DNA of 64,000 nt from an uncultured Flavobacteriaceae bacterium (lineage in GTDB: Bacteria; Bacteroidota; Bacteroidia; Flavobacteriales; Flavobacteriaceae): assembly GCA_947495135.1 (NCBI GenBank), contig CANLXN010000007.1:124001-188000 (forward strand), read 5' to 3'. The notes under the pieces were generated by a model. It ran no database searches, was not told where the DNA came from, and was given only the letters and a program-made list of their open reading frames with translations. Within the stretch, counting starts at the first letter, position 1; the number at the start of each line of letters is the position of its first letter. The position numbers were made by a program, and so were the translations under genes. Shown here piece after piece: positions 18,614 to 27,874 of this stretch.

Positions 18614-20070
18614 ACTTCGATATTCTTGGGGACATGTTTGTTAAGTCGCAAAGCCAAAACAGCTGCGATTATAAAGAATGCACCTCCAAATAAAATGGCG
18701 TTTACAGGATTATTACCCAGCACATTTTTAATAATAGGGCCAAATGTTACCGTTTGAATAAGCATAGGAATTACAATCATCATATTAACAATTCCCATAT
18801 AAACTCCACGCCTGTCCTCTGGGATTACTTTTGAAACCATAGCATAGGGTATTCCCATCATGGCGGCCCAACCAATTCCAAAAAGAACCATAGGAAGTAG
18901 TAATAGGTATTTATCTGTAATACCCGGCATAGTTAGCATGGCAATTCCAGATAACATCAAGCAAACCACATAAACCGCTTTTGAACTGTATTTTTTGGCA
19001 ATGGGAACTAGCGCCAGCGCAACCAACATGGTTACTAGGTTATACGTTCCGTTCATGAGTCCTGTTTGAGCCAAAGCTTGTTCTGATAATAGCTGATAGT
19101 TTTGAGCAAAAGAGACATCGACTGCGCCAATTGTTTCGCCAGCCTTACAGGATTCCATTATTCCTTCAAATTTATCTCCATCTTCATTGCTCAAACCGTA
19201 TAAACTGGTTCGGAGCATAGGAGTTATAAATTGCCAATACACAAAAAGGGCATACCATTGGAAAAAGTAGACACCAGCAAGTTTCCACATAAACTTTGGC
19301 ATGTCTTTTATGGCTCTTCCAATTTCAATAAAAGGTTCTCCAACTCGTTGTATAAAAGAATGCTCTTCTTTTTCTCTTTTAAGCGTTGCTAATTCCTCTT
19401 CAGAAGGTGGTATTTCTGGAGTTTTCCAGACAGACCATGCAATAGTAGCAACTGAAGCAAATGCACCTAAAAAGAAAGAGTAGTACACCCATTTAGGAAT
19501 AGAGCTCACAGTTTCTGTAGCTGTACTACACAGACTGGCAGTTTCAGCAGGGGGTACACTGAACCAATCTTGAAAAAGGAACAAAGAGAAGTTGGCTATA
19601 GTAATACCGGCACCAACAAAAAGACTCTGCATTTGATATCCAAAGGTGAGCTGATCGTCATTTAATTTATCACCAACAAAGGCCCGATACGGCTCCATTG
19701 CTGTATTATTTGCAGCATCTAATATCCAAAGTAGTCCAACGGCAAACCATAGGTTAGAGCTAAACGGAAATGCTAATAGACACAAACTTCCAAAAATAGC
19801 ACCAATCAAGAAGAAGGGCTTTCGCCTTCCTCCCCATTTTGGGAGCCATGTTTTATCACTAATAGCTCCAATAATTGGTTGAATAAGTAACCCTGTTACT
19901 GGTCCAGCCAAATTAAGTAAAGGCAAGTCGCCGTGGTCCGCACCAAGAAAAGAAAAGATAGGGTTAATTGCCGTTTGTTGTAGTCCAAAGCTGAACTGAA
20001 TACCAAAGAACCCAACATTCATATTCCAAATCTGCCAGAAGGAGAGATTCGGCTTTTTGATTTTAATCAT
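18610..20070 (-). CDS. Disaccharide MFS transporter (SLC45/GPH-like)
   Basis: A 486-residue membrane protein. The N-terminus NVGFFGIQFSFGLQQ, the helix-2 region GPVTGLLIQPIIGAISDKTW and the loop WGGRRKPFFLIGA match the SLC45-like carriers of sucrose, maltose or trehalose. It is the first gene of the operon MFS, MFS, trehalase, PfkB kinase. A palindrome resembling a LacI-family operator lies about 120 nt upstream, so sugar-responsive control is likely. Confidence 0.87.
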   Translation of the reverse strand: MIKIKKPNLSFWQIWNMNVGFFGIQFSFGLQQTAINPIFSFLGADHGDLPLLNLAGPVTGLLIQPIIGAISDKTWLPKWGGRRKPFFLIGAIFGSLCLLAFPFSSNLWFAVGLLWILDAANNTAMEPYRAFVGDKLNDDQLTFGYQMQSLFVGAGITIANFSLFLFQDWFSVPPAETASLCSTATETVSSIPKWVYYSFFLGAFASVATIAWSVWKTPEIPPSEEELATLKREKEEHSFIQRVGEPFIEIGRAIKDMPKFMWKLAGVYFFQWYALFVYWQFITPMLRTSLYGLSNEDGDKFEGIMESCKAGETIGAVDVSFAQNYQLLSEQALAQTGLMNGTYNLVTMLVALALVPIAKKYSSKAVYVVCLMLSGIAMLTMPGITDKYLLLLPMVLFGIGWAAMMGIPYAMVSKVIPEDRRGVYMGIVNMMIVIPMLIQTVTFGPIIKNVLGNNPVNAILFGGAFFIIAAVLALRLNKHVPKNIEV

Positions 20071-20188
20071 AACGACGTGTATTAATGAGTTAGCCTAACA
20101 GAATGTGAAAAAGTCACACTATTCTAACGTAATATCCGTAATTTTTGAGAGAAATTTATTTTTTCAATACTTAAAATGAGAATTTCGA

Positions 20189-20206
20189 ACCGAAAACGTT
20201 ATCGGT
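20189..20206. promoter_or_regulatory. LacI-family operator candidate upstream of the trehalase operon
   Basis: ACCGAAAACGTTATCGGT is an 18-nt near-perfect palindrome with one mismatched pair. Its core differs by one base from the perfect palindrome ahead of the LacI gene at 40 kb, which suggests one regulator for both loci. Confidence 0.65.
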
Positions 20207-20300
20207 GATTTAAAACTTTGGTAAAGTTGTTATTGCTGAATATCAATTTAATGAAGGATTCAATATATCTCACCTGCCCAAACATAAGTCAAAGTATACT

Positions 20301-22364
20301 TTATGGTGCTAACAAGCTAATGGCAAAACCGCCACCGCTAGCAACTTTAATAGCTACTGAAGTGTTAGAATCTACCGTGATCTTTTCAATGGTGTAGGCC
20401 TCTGGATTATCGTCCCAGTGGGCGTCTTCCGCATCTTTGTAAATAATAGCTGTATATACTTTTTGCTCTGTTAGAAATCCAAAATCGATTGTTAATTCCC
20501 GCGAATTCTCATCGGTAATACAACCTACAAACCAGTTTTTAGTGTCTCTTTCTTGTCTTGCTATCACTACAAAATTTCCGATCTCACCGTCTAAAACCTT
20601 GGAAGCTTCCCAATCTACTCCCACATCTTTTATAAACTGAAATGCTGGATGAATTTCTCCGTCTTTCATATAGTGTTCTGGTAGGTCACATACCATTTGT
20701 ATGGGACTGTAAATAACTACATAAAGGGCCAATTGATGGGCGAGAGTTGTATTTACCTGATTACTGGTTTTGTATTCGTTAAACTTGATGTTGAAAACTC
20801 CGGGTGTAAAATCGATAGGACCACCTAACATTCGAGTAAAGGCAATTTTTGGTAAATGGTCTGGTGGATTCCCGCCGTCGTGTGCCCAAGCGTTAAATTC
20901 TTGTCCGCGTAGTCCTTCTCTAGAAATGGCATTTGGGTAGGTGCGTCTCTTCCCACTATCTTTAATAGGTTCGTGAGCGTTTACTGCGATTTTCTTTTTG
21001 GCAGCCTCATTTAATACATGCTGATAGTGTTTAACCATCCATTGTCCATGATGGTATTCTCCTTCCGGAATCATGGCGCCAACGTAGCCTGTTTTAACCT
21101 GATTCATTCCATGTTTTTTCATGAAGTCGTAGGCTACATCCATCTGTTTTTCGTAGGTGCGAGGAGCCGCCGAGGTCTCGTGGTGCATCATCATTTCAAC
21201 TCCTTTTTCCTTGGCATAGTCCATTACTTTGTCGAAATCATAATCTGGATAGGGAGTCATAAAATCGAAGACTCCTTCACGATCGTTGGTGTTAATCCAT
21301 TGATCCCACCCAGTATTCCAGCCTTCTACTAAGAGGCCTTTAATACCGTGTTGAGCTGCAAAGTCGATATATCGAAGAGCGTTCTCTGTGGTCGCGCCAT
21401 GTTCACTGGCCTTTTTCTCACCATCAATAAAGGTACTCATATCCTGGCTTCCTTCTATATCCCAGGTAGATTTACCGATATGCATTTCCCACCAAATCCC
21501 GATGTATTTCATGGGCTTGAAGTAGGAGGTATCGCCTAGTTTGTTGGGTTCGTTTAAGTTGAGTATAAGATTGGATTCGATAAGATCGCCTGCCCTTTCT
21601 GCAATTTGTATAGTTCTCCATGGAGTGTCGAAGGGGAGTGATACTTTTGCCTTCCAGTTGTTGAGGTGCGATGCTACCAAGGCACTCGACATTTTCAAGT
21701 CTTCTGGATGAATGCGAAGTGTCATTCCGGGGTAGTCGTAAATGGCTGCTTCGTGAAAACTGAGATAAAGACCTTGAGCCGTCTTCATTGTAATGGGTGT
21801 GTTGACGGCATTTTCTGGAATTACAGAAGAGAGCAGATTGGGGTGGTCTCGTCTTGCAATAGCATCAATTTCCGAAAACTTAGTTTGGTCGTAGAGATGT
21901 TCGTAACTATCCCAGTCTCCCGGTTGCCAACAACAATTGTGGTCGTCCGCTATTTTGAATTCTGTTAGTTCATCTACTATTATTAATTGGGCAGTGTTGT
22001 TTTCCTTCGGAAATGTGAAGCGGAATCCTAACCCGTCGTCAAATACCCGAAAAGTGATATTTAGTTTTCTTTTTAATTCTGAAGTTTCCTGAAGGTGCAG
22101 CTGCAATTCGTTATAATGACTATGTACCATTCGCTGTTCTCCCCATGGCATTTCCCAATTTTCTTGATGTGTGAAAATTTCCGAAGAAATAAGCGAAAAC
22201 TCCTTTTTCATTTCAGGTTGGTTCTTAAACTGAAAACCGAAGGAGGAAGGTGTTATCACTGCAATCCCTTTATGCGAGATAAAATAATAGGGAATTCCAT
22301 TGTCTTTGAACCCAAAACTCACCGCAATAGAACCATTGGGTGAGGTTATATTTTTTACGATCAT
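20301..22364 (-). CDS. Glycoside hydrolase family 97, inverting alpha-glucosidase type, apparently cytoplasmic
   Basis: A 687-residue GH97 protein related to SusB. The N-terminal beta-domain is followed by a TIM barrel with WWEMHIGKSTW near residue 305 and EGWNTGWDQW near 352. MHHETS near 427 and NAHEPIKDSGKRRTYPN, then SREGLRGQEFNAW, carry the acidic residues used by the inverting (alpha-glucosidase) subgroup. SusB enzymes are normally exported. Here no signal peptide is seen, and a stop codon lies 9 nt before the ATG, so no longer form exists. It may act on imported oligosaccharides. Its start is 10 nt from the upstream SRPBCC gene. Confidence 0.9.
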   Translation of the reverse strand: MIVKNITSPNGSIAVSFGFKDNGIPYYFISHKGIAVITPSSFGFQFKNQPEMKKEFSLISSEIFTHQENWEMPWGEQRMVHSHYNELQLHLQETSELKRKLNITFRVFDDGLGFRFTFPKENNTAQLIIVDELTEFKIADDHNCCWQPGDWDSYEHLYDQTKFSEIDAIARRDHPNLLSSVIPENAVNTPITMKTAQGLYLSFHEAAIYDYPGMTLRIHPEDLKMSSALVASHLNNWKAKVSLPFDTPWRTIQIAERAGDLIESNLILNLNEPNKLGDTSYFKPMKYIGIWWEMHIGKSTWDIEGSQDMSTFIDGEKKASEHGATTENALRYIDFAAQHGIKGLLVEGWNTGWDQWINTNDREGVFDFMTPYPDYDFDKVMDYAKEKGVEMMMHHETSAAPRTYEKQMDVAYDFMKKHGMNQVKTGYVGAMIPEGEYHHGQWMVKHYQHVLNEAAKKKIAVNAHEPIKDSGKRRTYPNAISREGLRGQEFNAWAHDGGNPPDHLPKIAFTRMLGGPIDFTPGVFNIKFNEYKTSNQVNTTLAHQLALYVVIYSPIQMVCDLPEHYMKDGEIHPAFQFIKDVGVDWEASKVLDGEIGNFVVIARQERDTKNWFVGCITDENSRELTIDFGFLTEQKVYTAIIYKDAEDAHWDDNPEAYTIEKITVDSNTSVAIKVASGGGFAISLLAP

Positions 22365-22373
22365 AGAAACTTT

Positions 22374-23279
22374 TTAGTCATTTAAAGGTAAGAAAATAAG
22401 TGCTTTCCAATTAAGTGCATCACCACCAGAATGTGGGTCGTTTAGGAAAATTTCTGTCGGTAATTTTTTTACCTTGATGTTATTAGTGTTGGCGTATTCC
22501 AAAAGGTAATACCATGCATTATACGAGTCCTTATAGTTTCCGTTAAACTCTGCTTTTAGTCCTTTCACTGGTGGAGTTTCTTTGAATAAAACTTTGGTAG
22601 TTTTGGGAAGAGAGTCCGATTTTTCAATAGGAAAGCAAAAATTGTAATTAAAAGTGCCAGCTTCCTCATTCCATTGGGTGACTTCAAGGTATGGGTCACC
22701 TTTAAGGTCCAGCTCATTATCGTTGATATAGCCCATAAGGTCGGTTATATTGTAAAGCATGGTAGCTGCTTTTCGTTTGATAGGTGATTCGATAGGGAGA
22801 TAAATGCAAAACCCTCCATCAAAAACGGAATCCTTAATTCCGTGAACTTTAAATGTTTTGCCTTTCGTGGCGAGACCATCTCCAACAGTTTTTACTTGAC
22901 GAATATTTCGTTGGACAAAGTCATTCTTGATAAATGGGGTTTGAAGCTTTTGAATAAAACCATTCTGTAAGTCTTTGATGGAAGCTGTGACCTTTGTTTT
23001 TCCATCACTGTTTTTGACAATGTCCCATTTGTACAGAAATGAAGAGTCGCTTACTTTAATATTCTGTTCAATTTTGGAATAGGGTTTTTCGAGAGAATTT
23101 GAAATTTTAAGTGTCTTGGTGTCTACGTAGGATTCCCAGTTTAAAATATGTTGATAAACTACTCCGGCTGGTTGTTTGGTGGTAAATGAAATTTGATAAT
23201 GGTCGTCCTTGATGGCGAAATACCAAATTCCCAAACAAATAATTCCGAGTGCAATAACTCCTTTTAACAATTGGCGCAT
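22374..23279 (-). CDS. Membrane-anchored SRPBCC/GyrI-like effector-binding protein
   Basis: A 301-residue protein. Residues 1-23 form one membrane anchor. A region that resembles an SRPBCC fold (VVYQHILNWESYVDTKTLK) follows, then a C-terminal half with VTQWNEEAGTFNYNFCFPIE and a late NWKALIFLPL-type ending, like the AraC-effector-binding (GyrI-like) fold. Such proteins may bind small hydrophobic ligands at the membrane. It is encoded between the haloperoxidase-like gene and GH97 with spacings of 4 and 9 nt. No enzymatic role is suggested by the sequence. Confidence 0.65.
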   Translation of the reverse strand: MRQLLKGVIALGIICLGIWYFAIKDDHYQISFTTKQPAGVVYQHILNWESYVDTKTLKISNSLEKPYSKIEQNIKVSDSSFLYKWDIVKNSDGKTKVTASIKDLQNGFIQKLQTPFIKNDFVQRNIRQVKTVGDGLATKGKTFKVHGIKDSVFDGGFCIYLPIESPIKRKAATMLYNITDLMGYINDNELDLKGDPYLEVTQWNEEAGTFNYNFCFPIEKSDSLPKTTKVLFKETPPVKGLKAEFNGNYKDSYNAWYYLLEYANTNNIKVKKLPTEIFLNDPHSGGDALNWKALIFLPLND

Positions 23280-23283
23280 ACGT

Positions 23284-24639
23284 TTATTGCATCTGTAATT
23301 TATTGATCACTTGTGTTCCAATATTAATTCCCTGGTCCAAGCCATTGTCTATGGCAGCACGGTAGTGGATACCACCGTAAAGTCTGCTAACGGCTGCTTC
23401 TTCTGCAGCTTTGTTGAAGGACTCAAAAGATCGCATTGGAAGGCCATAAGGCAGTTCGGTGTCGTCCATAAAACTGAAATTATCTCCGAAAATATGAGTG
23501 AGAACCGTCGCTGCCGCCCCAGAAACTACAGAATGCCCGCTCACATATTCTGGAAAGGGAGGCGTCTGTAAAATAGGCTTCCAGTTTTCATCGATGTTTT
23601 GATTGATTAAAGTTTCTGGACGAATTAAATTACTTCTGTATTTCTCATCCCAACAGCTAATAAAAGCATCGAAAATAGCAATAGAAGTTTTGGTATAGGC
23701 AAAGACTGTTTTATTGAAGTCGGCTTTAGATTCTTTACAAGCAATCTTTGTAATCCCAATCCAATGAGCTCCTGGTGTAATTTTTTTGGTAGCAAACATG
23801 AGATGACCTCTAGTTACAGAAACATACGGATTACAATCCCAAAACTGAGCAATGGCTACTTCTTCGCTTTCGTCACCTTCTTTGGTGATCCTTTCGGTAA
23901 CCTCATACACTTCTTGCAGTTCTTTGTAGAAAGCACTTCCCTTTTTCATCGAGTATGCTGGAGGAGGGGTAGGCTTAAATTGTGAAGCCGAATCTAAGGT
24001 AAACGAACGAATCTTCTTCCAGTGTGGTTCAATTCCATCCATGTAAGAAGGAGGGGTTGGCTGCCAGCGTGAGGGATCGTCTGTGTCGACAGTGAATTTA
24101 GGCATCGTACGTGTTTGCTTGTAAAAATCGCCATCGTACCACTTTTTTATATGATCGCTCACTGAAAGACCATATGCTTTCGACGCTTCAAATTCTGCTT
24201 GATTTTCTGTAGACCAAATGGCGTAAAGACTGTCTTGATAGCTCTCCATTTTTTCTTCTGAAAAGATCAATGATTTACTAATTTCCATATGGGCAATAAG
24301 AGCTGCAAGCGAATAATTAACGCTGTCGCTGCTTGCTTTTGGAATGGGTTGGAGGCTTTCTATTTGTCCGTTAAGCGATTTGTAATTTTCATCGGTTTGA
24401 GCAATTATTTCGTAAGCGGCGATATTGGGGTAGGCATAAATTCTACTCGCAACGGGAGGTGAGAAAATATCATGCACCATAATCTCCGTTATCTTGTCTA
24501 CTGCAGATGTAAAGTGGGTTTCGGTAATTTCGATAGGCTTTAAGTCTTTTGGAGTCGTTGTTTTGTCTCCACAAGAGGTGGCGACTATCAAAATAGTGAA
24601 AAATGGGATTACTACTTTTTTCGACTTAATCAATTTCAT
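23284..24639 (-). CDS. Vanadium-dependent haloperoxidase / PAP2-superfamily lipoprotein
   Basis: About 451 residues from MKLIKSKKVVIPFF with lipobox VATSC; an upstream in-frame ATG adds 6 residues. The all-helical PAP2/VHPO core shows KYRSNLIRP, which fits the KX6RP vanadate motif, then YVSGHS in place of PSGH, then SRLYGGIHYRAAID with the catalytic His. True haloperoxidases and phosphatases share this site, so halide oxidation is not proven. The lipid anchor places it in the periplasm or at the outer membrane. It overlaps the end of the first FG-GAP gene, and such pairs recur in marine Bacteroidota. Confidence 0.83.
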   Translation of the reverse strand: MKLIKSKKVVIPFFTILIVATSCGDKTTTPKDLKPIEITETHFTSAVDKITEIMVHDIFSPPVASRIYAYPNIAAYEIIAQTDENYKSLNGQIESLQPIPKASSDSVNYSLAALIAHMEISKSLIFSEEKMESYQDSLYAIWSTENQAEFEASKAYGLSVSDHIKKWYDGDFYKQTRTMPKFTVDTDDPSRWQPTPPSYMDGIEPHWKKIRSFTLDSASQFKPTPPPAYSMKKGSAFYKELQEVYEVTERITKEGDESEEVAIAQFWDCNPYVSVTRGHLMFATKKITPGAHWIGITKIACKESKADFNKTVFAYTKTSIAIFDAFISCWDEKYRSNLIRPETLINQNIDENWKPILQTPPFPEYVSGHSVVSGAAATVLTHIFGDNFSFMDDTELPYGLPMRSFESFNKAAEEAAVSRLYGGIHYRAAIDNGLDQGINIGTQVINKLQMQ

Positions 24640-27600
24640 AAATCTGTGCTGCATCATTGTTGTATACTATTAATAAGTGTGGTTGGTTGTTATGGTTGAT
24701 TATTTTGAAATGACGCACCGATTTGTGCTCCATCTCTAGTCCTAGTTGGTTGCCAAGTACAATGTCTTTTTCAGAGTTTATTAGTGCTCCAGAGAAGCTG
24801 TCAAATCTTCCATGAAACGGAATGACTCCAAAGTAATTTCCTCCGGCCAATACACTTTCGTTGCCGTCACCGTTGAAATCGTATTTAACGAATGCTTTGA
24901 TAGGTGCAGTTTGAAGTGCGTTTGGCAGTGTTTCAAAAGTAAAGGTATTCTCATTATTTCGCAAGAAGCCAGATGTTAATGTATTCACCTCAAAAAGAGT
25001 TGCTTTGGAAAGCAATTCCGGGCCCATTACTTCTTCTATGGTCTTACCAGCAAAGTCCTTGTAGTTGTTAAACCTTTTTCGAAGAAAAACAAGTTGTTCT
25101 GCGAGTTCATTTAAACCGAGTAACGGATAATACTTGCCGTTCTTTTCAATGGCTAAAACGGTTTCTGTAGTGCCGTTTTCATCGAAATCCGCGTAATACA
25201 TCCGCATCGGAGCCTTTTCCGAAGCTTGAAACTTACTGTTGCTTCCCCAATTTCCCAATAAATAATCTTTATCCCCGTCCATATCGATGTCGAACGGAAT
25301 AATAGTTTGCCATAAACCAGTAAGTGTTTTATCCATGACGGGCATTTCTTCAAATCGACCGTCAATTTCTTTGTAGAATTTAGGAGTCATCCATTCTCCA
25401 ACTACTATCAGTTCCTTAACGCCATCATTATCGTAGTCATCCCAGATGGCATCTGTAACCATACCCATCTCGGGATCTTGTTCAGACTTTCCGTTAGATC
25501 TATAAATGACAGAGGTTGGTAGTTTGCCGAAGTCAAGAGGAGCGCTATACGTTCCAGTGAAACCTGCATCTTGAAGATTGGCTTCTAATGAGTTGATGAT
25601 GACAGAAGTGTTCTCATAGACATCTGTGACTTCTCTTTGGATGTCTTCGCTATTAGGATCCATCAAGTTGTAAAACCGGTCTGCAAGAATCTTTTTTGAT
25701 GGAGATACTGTGTTTCCGCCAGAGCCTACGGCCAAATAGTTTTGAACGCTATAGTGTGGTTGGTAAATAGCAGCAGTAACGTCTTCATAGATAGAATCTT
25801 TAGCTATATGAGGATACACCATCAATTTAAATCCATCTTCTTCGTGCAAATAGACCTCTGCTTTTTGATATTTCGCACCCCCAAGAAATAGGTCTTCGTT
25901 GCCATCACCATTTAAATCTCCAACAGCAACTGCGGGTCCTCTGTCTGAAACTTCGTAGGGGATTAGTTTTTGATAATTGAAGTCGGTGTGATTATCCTCT
26001 TTATGAACATAGGTAATTCCCAGATTGTTTTTAGTTTTTCTGAAAAGTTTTGGTTGAACAGCTTTTTTATATGAATAGGAAACTATGTTTTCTGGAGAGA
26101 TCGATAACCGCTGGTTAACCGAAACATTCTTTAGAAGTTGAGTGGTTCTATCTGGCCACACAATGCGGAGACTATCCACTTGGTCGCTTTTTCCGAAGCC
26201 AAAATGCAAACCTGATTCACTTGATGCCTGCCACCCCCGAGTTGGGAAAAGTTCTTTGTATTGAAGCACTCCCTGGCAGTATGCATAGACTTTTGTTCCT
26301 ATTCCGAAGCGATTATTTTTCTTATACTGAAATTTTAATTGAAGATAATTTGCTTGTTCATTGGTAGAGTTAATGTACAATCCAACGGGAGCATTGATGT
26401 TATTGGTTACAATGTCCAAATCGCCGTCTCCGTCTAAATCTCCAATAGCCGTTGCTCCTGAAACAGAGTTCTTTTTTTCTATCCAGACTCCGGTCTCATC
26501 ATTAAACTGGCCTTGCCCATCTCCTTTAAAAACATAATTGCTTACTGCGCCAGAAGGCATCATCTCTAGGGCTTTTTGATCTACAAGTTTACTTTCATTG
26601 ATTTGTTTCTGTATCTCTCCATTACTTACAAAACGAATAAAATCGAGGTCGTTGGGGCGTTTCGGAATGCCGTTAGAGATAAATAAATCCTGATTTCCAT
26701 CTTGGTCGTAGTCGCCAAATAGTGCACTCCAACTCCAATCGGTTGCAGAAATACCGCTCATGATTGCCGTTTCGGTGTAGGGAGCATTTTCTTGATTTAT
26801 GAAGAGCATGTTTCGCGTAAACTGATAGTGATATCCATATTGCTCGGTCCGCATTTTTAAGGTTTGGTAGGTGTCATCGCCTTCGCTAGACTTCAAGACA
26901 ATTTCATCTTCCGGTGCCATGTCTAAGGAGATAAGATCCGGTAGGCCGTCGTGATTGATATCTGCAACGTCATTTCCCATTGAGAAGCGTGAGATGTGTC
27001 CAAAATAAGTTTTCAAACTCTCGGTAAAAGTACCATCGCCATTGTTCAAATAATAGTAGTCATCTTCGTGAAAGTCGTTTCCGATGTAGATATCTGGATA
27101 ACCATCTAAGTTGAAATCACTTACAGAAATCCCTAATCCGTATCCGTTAATTCCGCCGTAAATACCTGCTATTTCGCTTACATCTGTAAAAATGTTTCCG
27201 TCATTACGCAGGAGGCGATCCCCGGTTTTGTCATTGCGCTTTTCTCGAAGATTCACCTTTCCGAAGGACTCCTCCGTATGTACGGCATGGTTCAGAATAT
27301 AAATATCAAGATCTCCGTCCAGATCATAATCGAAAAGAGCAGAAGTAGTGCCGTAAGCTTGAATATCGAGTCTGTAGCTTTCCGCTTTTTCAGAAAAAGT
27401 ACCGTCTCCATTATTTATAAATAGCTCATTATGTCCTTGGAACCCATTAATCCCGACCACCGCCGTTACATAAATATCCAACCAACCGTCTCCATTTAGA
27501 TCTCCCATCACAGCGCCAGTATTCCAGGAGCTATTACCTCCAACGTTGGCTTTAATAGTACTATCTTCAAATTGAAGGTTGCCTTTATTTAGATAGAGCT

Positions 27601-27874
27601 TATTGCTTTGTTGGTTTCCAGAAAAGAACAAGTCTTGTAAGCCATCATTATTTACGTCTCCCATTGCAACGCCTCCGCCATTGTAAAAGTAGAGATAGTC
27701 TAGAATGTTCAGCGCGTCATTTTCTTGCAAGGTGTTTTCGAACGATATGCCCGATTTTGAAGCGGGGAGTAGTTCAAAGAGATGCTCCTCCTTCTTACAG
27801 CTACTTGTAGCAAGGAGTAAAATTATAAAATAGCGACACTTATTGAGCGAGCGCAAAAACTTTTGGTTTTTCAT
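24626..27874 (-). CDS. FG-GAP/UnbV-ASPIC repeat lipoprotein (third in transcription order)
   Basis: A 1082-residue lipoprotein (lipobox LLATSSC). Many calcium-binding FG-GAP/VCBS repeats of the DxNxDGxxD type follow, e.g. GDVNNDGLQDLFF near residue 72 and GDLNGDGWLDIYV near 120. An ASPIC/UnbV domain, IGTKVYAYCQGVLQYKELFP to LRIVWPDRTTQ, lies near 510-590, with more repeats behind it. It should be a beta-propeller protein on the outer face of the outer membrane. It overlaps the neighbouring genes at both ends, so translation is coupled. It probably binds or presents glycan next to the SusCD pore. Confidence 0.87.
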   Translation of the reverse strand: MKNQKFLRSLNKCRYFIILLLATSSCKKEEHLFELLPASKSGISFENTLQENDALNILDYLYFYNGGGVAMGDVNNDGLQDLFFSGNQQSNKLYLNKGNLQFEDSTIKANVGGNSSWNTGAVMGDLNGDGWLDIYVTAVVGINGFQGHNELFINNGDGTFSEKAESYRLDIQAYGTTSALFDYDLDGDLDIYILNHAVHTEESFGKVNLREKRNDKTGDRLLRNDGNIFTDVSEIAGIYGGINGYGLGISVSDFNLDGYPDIYIGNDFHEDDYYYLNNGDGTFTESLKTYFGHISRFSMGNDVADINHDGLPDLISLDMAPEDEIVLKSSEGDDTYQTLKMRTEQYGYHYQFTRNMLFINQENAPYTETAIMSGISATDWSWSALFGDYDQDGNQDLFISNGIPKRPNDLDFIRFVSNGEIQKQINESKLVDQKALEMMPSGAVSNYVFKGDGQGQFNDETGVWIEKKNSVSGATAIGDLDGDGDLDIVTNNINAPVGLYINSTNEQANYLQLKFQYKKNNRFGIGTKVYAYCQGVLQYKELFPTRGWQASSESGLHFGFGKSDQVDSLRIVWPDRTTQLLKNVSVNQRLSISPENIVSYSYKKAVQPKLFRKTKNNLGITYVHKEDNHTDFNYQKLIPYEVSDRGPAVAVGDLNGDGNEDLFLGGAKYQKAEVYLHEEDGFKLMVYPHIAKDSIYEDVTAAIYQPHYSVQNYLAVGSGGNTVSPSKKILADRFYNLMDPNSEDIQREVTDVYENTSVIINSLEANLQDAGFTGTYSAPLDFGKLPTSVIYRSNGKSEQDPEMGMVTDAIWDDYDNDGVKELIVVGEWMTPKFYKEIDGRFEEMPVMDKTLTGLWQTIIPFDIDMDGDKDYLLGNWGSNSKFQASEKAPMRMYYADFDENGTTETVLAIEKNGKYYPLLGLNELAEQLVFLRKRFNNYKDFAGKTIEEVMGPELLSKATLFEVNTLTSGFLRNNENTFTFETLPNALQTAPIKAFVKYDFNGDGNESVLAGGNYFGVIPFHGRFDSFSGALINSEKDIVLGNQLGLEMEHKSVRHFKIINHNNQPHLLIVYNNDAAQIYEID

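Noticed and set aside
24626-24657. Frameshift between the FG-GAP gene and the haloperoxidase-like gene
   Set aside because: Each has its own signal peptide and complete domain; the overlap is translational coupling.
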